A stretch of DNA of 38,661 nt from Mesorhizobium sp. WSM3860. Lineage in GTDB: Bacteria; Pseudomonadota; Alphaproteobacteria; Rhizobiales; Rhizobiaceae. The stretch lies in the NCBI RefSeq assembly GCF_002294995.1, contig NZ_NSGF01000034.1:1-38661 (forward strand), written 5' to 3'. Every line of letters starts with the position of its first letter. Positions within the stretch are counted from its first letter, which is position 1. Under the pieces are notes generated by a model that worked only from the letters and a program-made list of their open reading frames with translations, made no database searches and had not been told where the DNA came from. The position numbers and the translations under genes are program-made. Below are positions 35,569 to 38,661 of the stretch, piece by piece.

Positions 35569-35580
35569 GTTTCATTTGAA
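35569..35580 (-). promoter_or_regulatory. Near-consensus vir box upstream of the PrnB-like gene
   Basis: Minus-strand TTCAAATGAAAC matches TNCAATTGAAAY except at one position. It is 83-94 nt before the ATG, a spacing like that at the virF-like gene. Roughly one such match is expected by chance in a window this long. Confidence 0.45.
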
Positions 35581-35735
35581 CTCTGGCGTAAGGACCGCGA
35601 GACCGCCGTGGTCGTGCGGGGTCCTTTACGGTGTCCTTGCAACCGGCATGCCAACACAGGTTTTTCGCGGACCTTGCTTGAACGACGGGTAAACATGGGC
35701 AGGAAATGGCCCCACCGACGGGGATACTCGCGGCC

Positions 35736-36315
35736 TCAGCGTCGGCTTTCGAACAAGCGCGTTTTTGACCGCACTGGCTGAACTGTAAAACAGTCGTCGA
35801 ATACGTGGGAATGGACCGGCTCGGTGGAAACCGTCGCCGCGGGGAGCATGCCGGCCGCCTGGCCGGCGAAGTCCGCGCCCAGGCGGATGGCCTTGGCCAC
35901 GTCGCCGCCGTCTCGGATACCGCCCGACGCGATCAACTTCACCGTTGGCAGCGCCGACGTGGTGCCGCCGGCGCCCGCGACATCGATCAACGCCACGCCC
36001 GCCTCGACGCGGGCAGAGGCCACCGAGGCGGACAGGCCCGACCCCACTTCCTTGGCTACGATCGGCACATGGGTGAAGAAGAAGCGTAGCGCCGACACGA
36101 TGCTGTTCATCGTCGGCACGGGAACATCGTCGTCCTGCTGCTCGATCTGGAACCGGCGCATGTCGTCGGTGGTCGCTGTAACCGGCGACCAGCCGAGGAA
36201 GGTCGCCAGGCGTCCGATGTCGCCGAGATGAGTTGCGCTGCGTCTCCTGGCTGAACCGGCGCAGCATCGTATCGTGGATCAGCCGCTGACGAAGTGGACT
36301 GACAGGTAGCCTCAA
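35736..36315 (-). pseudogene. Chimera of a tyrosine recombinase N-terminus and a type 2 IPP isomerase fragment
   Basis: Minus strand starts as an IS91-associated recombinase (SPLRQRLIHDTMLRRFSQET, frameshift, GRLATFLGWSP, DMRRFQIEQQ, PTMNSIVSALRFFFTH). It then switches without a stop into type 2 isopentenyl-diphosphate isomerase: PIVAKEVGSGLSASVA, EAGVALIDVAGAGGTT, and VKLIASGGIRDGGDVAKAI with LGADFAGQAAGMLPAA. The second half is the FMN/phosphate-binding C-terminal part of the TIM barrel. Neither partner is complete. The recombinase resembles but differs from the one at 17653-18553. Type 2 idi accompanies gibberellin operons in several rhizobia. Confidence 0.75.
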
Positions 36316-36554
36316 GAACAGGATAGGGCATGGTCAGGCTCCTTGTTGAAGAAGCCGGTGATGCTCTGCCGCTGCCGAACCACCATCAATGAGAGCGCGA
36401 CGTCGCTCGTGATCTCTACCTCACCCCAGCCCATCCCGCGTAGCGGGTTCGTTCTGCGGCCCCGAACGCGACGTCTGAGTAGTGGCTCACTGAACCGAAA
36501 TGCCGCCCGCCGACTGGCCGCACGGATTTCGACCCTGCCGAATTGTCCCCAGTC

Positions 36555-36720
36555 ACTCGGCGATACGGAATCGACCGATGAGCTGGCAGACCATGTCCGC
36601 GGCGCCGACCTTCTGGTGATCGAGGCCACCTTCCTGGAACGAGATGCGGCCATGGCGCGCGACTATGGTCATCTCACGACTGCGCAGGCCTTACCCGATG
36701 CGTACGCTGCATCGGATTAG
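36555..36720 (+). pseudogene. RNase Z-like metallo-beta-lactamase remnant
   Basis: Plus strand reads STDELADHVRGADLLVIEAT, FLERDAAMARDYGHLTTAQA, matching the C-terminal HARGADLLI-EATF...A-E-GHLTA-QAA block of RNase Z/ElaC proteins, followed by a stop. The N-terminal His motif (HxHxDH) is missing. Confidence 0.65.
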
Positions 36721-36900
36721 CTATCGCCTCGCGGATCGATCGGAGCGGACCAATGCCGGTAACAGTCCTGCGCGACTGGATCTTCGACAGACGTCTTCGC
36801 GCGCCGTAGCCGTCGTCTATCCCCCTTTGTAGGGCACGGCCTTCCAAAACAATCAGAGAACCTGCGTACTACGAACCCGCACTGAGTAGATCGCAGAGCA

Positions 36901-37134
36901 GTGAAGCCTAACTCGCCAAGTTTTCGGCCAGTGACTACCGAGCGCCTTGAGCGCGCTCTCGATCGCATTGCCGAAATAATTGTTGCCCGCGGCGATCGAG
37001 GCGAGGCATGGCTTCCACTTTTTGATCACTTGGAGCGGGCTCTGCTCGATCATAGAGCAAAGGAAGAGCGCTTGGCCGCGATACGTGAGCGCGTCACACG
37101 ATCGAAGGATCGAACGGCAGCGCAATCTTCATGA
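36901..37134 (+). CDS. Small conserved-looking hypothetical protein
   Basis: 77 residues from a GTG at 36901: basic and helical (RLERALDRIAEIIVARG, LFDHLERALLDHRAKEERLA, AIRERV). It converges on the integrase and overlaps its last ~41 bases. Similar short proteins next to integrases are common in alphaproteobacteria, but I know no function. Confidence 0.5.
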   Translation: MKPNSPSFRPVTTERLERALDRIAEIIVARGDRGEAWLPLFDHLERALLDHRAKEERLAAIRERVTRSKDRTAAQSS

Positions 37135-38455
37135 GCTCTTCCTGCCACATCTTCATCTCGCCGCCTTCGCCGTATTTGGGTCGGTCGATGGCGTGACCCA
37201 TCAGCATACGCCGCAGTTCCTCGTCGAGCCGGGCATTTTTCATTCGATCCTCGAATGAGTGGCGGAGCGAATAGAATGTGTGCTTGTCGCTCGGAAAGAG
37301 CTTGTGCTTCTTAAAATGCTTATTGACGGTAGCAGACAGCTGCGTCTCTCGGTCCTTGTATTGTGGGAAGCCGTTGGGATGCTTCTTGAACACCTCCAGC
37401 GCCACGCCAACCAGTGGCACTTTCCGCACTGACGACGCTGTTTTGATCTCGCGTGGGTCCTCTGGATCCTCGCGCGGCTCGACCGAGATGTGCGGAACTT
37501 CGTGATCGAGATGAATCACGCCTTCATGAAGATTTGCCAGTTCGCTCGGCCGACAGCCTGTCTCGACGAACGCCAACGCAATCCCTCGAGCTTCGGCATT
37601 GAGCTTCGCCAATGCGCCAGGAGCGAGAATCTTGTCTCTGATCCAGTCGGTAGGAAACGGCGGCCGGCTTCGCTTCGATTTGTCACTGAAGGAGAGATCG
37701 GCGAACGGGTTCTTCTGCTCCGGAAAACCCAAGTGGCGGAAATAGTCGCTGTAGAGCGTCCGAAGATTTCCCATATTGCGGTTGCCGGTCGACGCCGAGC
37801 GATCGCCTGGCCCCTCCTCCGGCGCGATGCGGTCGAGCCAGTACTTGTGGACCTTGAGAGCGTCATCACGCGTGATCTTGCTCATAGGTTTGTCTTCGAC
37901 CAAATCAATGAACACATCGACGCTCATCTGCCGCTTGGCTTTCCAGCGCTTGCGCTGGTCAGGGCTCTTGGTGCGCAACTCGTCACGGACGATGTCGGAG
38001 AAATAAACCTTCAGTGCGTCAGATATCTTGTCGTCAGGTCGCTCGACCATGCCAGCGACGGCGTCCAACGCAGGCGACTTAGCTGGCTCGCCAATGGTGC
38101 TCTCTACGCGCTGCAAGATGGTTTCCAGCGGTTCTGCGGTAAGAATCTCGGCAAGCGGCCGATAGACAAAACCGAGAGACTCAGCGCGCTTAATCGCCAG
38201 CTTGTAGCGCATACCTGCCGCTTGCGGATTGGCGCCAATCATTAGCGACGCCCAGAGTGCGTTGTCGGCCGCCTCATACATGTCGCGGACGGTTCTCGCC
38301 CTTATTCTGTCCGAAGTGTTGAGCGACTTGCGAACGAATCTGCCGCGGTGGTCCAGATCGCGAACTTCTTGGGGCACGCGCCGGCGATAGTGGAAATGCC
38401 CGCCTCTGAGTTGCAGGTAGCGATCAGGATGGTGCTCTTCGCGCCTTCGTCCCAA
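37094..38455 (-). CDS. Tyrosine-type site-specific integrase
   Basis: 453 residues. An N-terminal DUF6538-like region (YLQLRGGHFHYRRRVPQEVR), a SAM-like core-binding domain (~180-270), and a catalytic domain with Arg in ETGCRPSELANL, HTFYSLRHSFEDRM (H-x-x-R type box), GHAIDRPKYGEG holding the probable nucleophile Tyr. It acts on DNA ends to integrate or excise a mobile element. It does not look like a short IS recombinase; it is more like a genomic-island or ICE integrase. No adjacent tRNA or direct repeat is visible, so the att site is unknown. Intact. Confidence 0.88.
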   Translation of the reverse strand: MGRRREEHHPDRYLQLRGGHFHYRRRVPQEVRDLDHRGRFVRKSLNTSDRIRARTVRDMYEAADNALWASLMIGANPQAAGMRYKLAIKRAESLGFVYRPLAEILTAEPLETILQRVESTIGEPAKSPALDAVAGMVERPDDKISDALKVYFSDIVRDELRTKSPDQRKRWKAKRQMSVDVFIDLVEDKPMSKITRDDALKVHKYWLDRIAPEEGPGDRSASTGNRNMGNLRTLYSDYFRHLGFPEQKNPFADLSFSDKSKRSRPPFPTDWIRDKILAPGALAKLNAEARGIALAFVETGCRPSELANLHEGVIHLDHEVPHISVEPREDPEDPREIKTASSVRKVPLVGVALEVFKKHPNGFPQYKDRETQLSATVNKHFKKHKLFPSDKHTFYSLRHSFEDRMKNARLDEELRRMLMGHAIDRPKYGEGGEMKMWQEELMKIALPFDPSIV

Positions 38456-38489
38456 CGTCTCGGCCTTCCGTTTGTATCACAATAGGTAG

Positions 38490-38540
38490 CACAATTTGTG
38501 ACACAAAATCGCAAACAGACGCAAGGCATTCAATTGAATT
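38490..38540. promoter_or_regulatory. Palindromes upstream of the integrase
   Basis: CACAATTTGTG (38490-38500) and ATTCAATTGAAT (38528-38539) lie 35-85 nt before the integrase start. The second matches the vir-box core CAATTG. Either could be an operator; there is no further support. Confidence 0.35.
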
Positions 38541-38661
38541 GACCAATTTATTTTGAAAAAACAGTGGCTTACGCGAGAAGGCAATGGTACCGTTGGCTGG
38601 GATCGGGTAGTTGCCTATACCATTGTTTTTACTTCAGTTTTTCCTTTTCGGCGTCCTATTT

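Noticed and set aside
1..38661. tRNA genes, rRNA genes, CRISPR arrays and an integrase attachment site
   Set aside because: I looked for a GGTTCRANYCC arm with cloverleaf pairing, regular short spaced repeats, and direct repeats next to the integrase; none was convincing.

Overview
The window reads as part of a rhizobial symbiosis island or integrative element (Mesorhizobium-like alphaproteobacterium). The grounds are a VirB/D4 coupling protein next to a VirF-type effector (the layout I recall around msi059, virD4 and msi061 of M. loti R7A), a SyrB-like regulator, a HisC-like aminotransferase and luciferase-like monooxygenase resembling y4wE/y4wF of NGR234, an SKWP-repeat/shikimate-kinase effector resembling M. 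loti mlr6361, and many broken insertion sequences and gene remnants. All family assignments were made by eye from the sequence; no search was run.

Layout. 1-4710 (minus strand): a VirF/Msi061-like F-box effector, virD4, and the first 588 codons of a repeat-rich protein (probable Msi059/NopD-like effector) running off the left edge; a vir-box-like site lies before the virF-like gene. 4790-8710: decayed DNA with metE and IS110-family remnants around an intact di-haem cytochrome c peroxidase. 8715-13662 (minus): prephenate dehydratase, cold-shock protein, SyrB-like regulator, LLM monooxygenase and HisC-like aminotransferase, with a NifA-type TGT-N10-ACA site upstream of the last. 14987-18553: a wrecked IS91-family element whose transposase gene is split by a block of three small genes. 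19120-23508 (plus): an Mrr-like nuclease with a frameshift, a GHKL ATPase fused to a PD-(D/E)XK-like domain, and a PIN-like nuclease; this looks like a defence cassette. 24000-26465: a LysE/RhtB exporter pseudogene, a MetB-type PLP enzyme, and a divergent XRE-cupin regulator sharing a mirrored operator.

26609-31798 (minus) is the most striking gene. It encodes a 1729-residue protein with SKWP-like repeats, a central DFDGD motif like that of two-barrel RNA polymerases, a complete-looking shikimate kinase domain, and a C-terminal tail matching the R-X7-R-X-R-X-R VirB/D4 transport signal. The same tail ends the VirF-like protein. The known relative in MAFF303099 is a type III effector, so this copy appears adapted to type IV secretion.

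31890-38661: IS3 fragments, a thioredoxin with WCDPC in place of WCGPC, a second virD4 3' fragment, a protease remnant, a GNAT acetyltransferase, a PrnB-like (indoleamine-dioxygenase fold) protein with a near-perfect vir box upstream, a recombinase/type 2 IPP-isomerase chimeric pseudogene (possible vestige of a gibberellin locus), an RNase Z-like remnant, a small hypothetical gene and a DUF6538-type tyrosine integrase. No tRNA, rRNA or CRISPR was seen.
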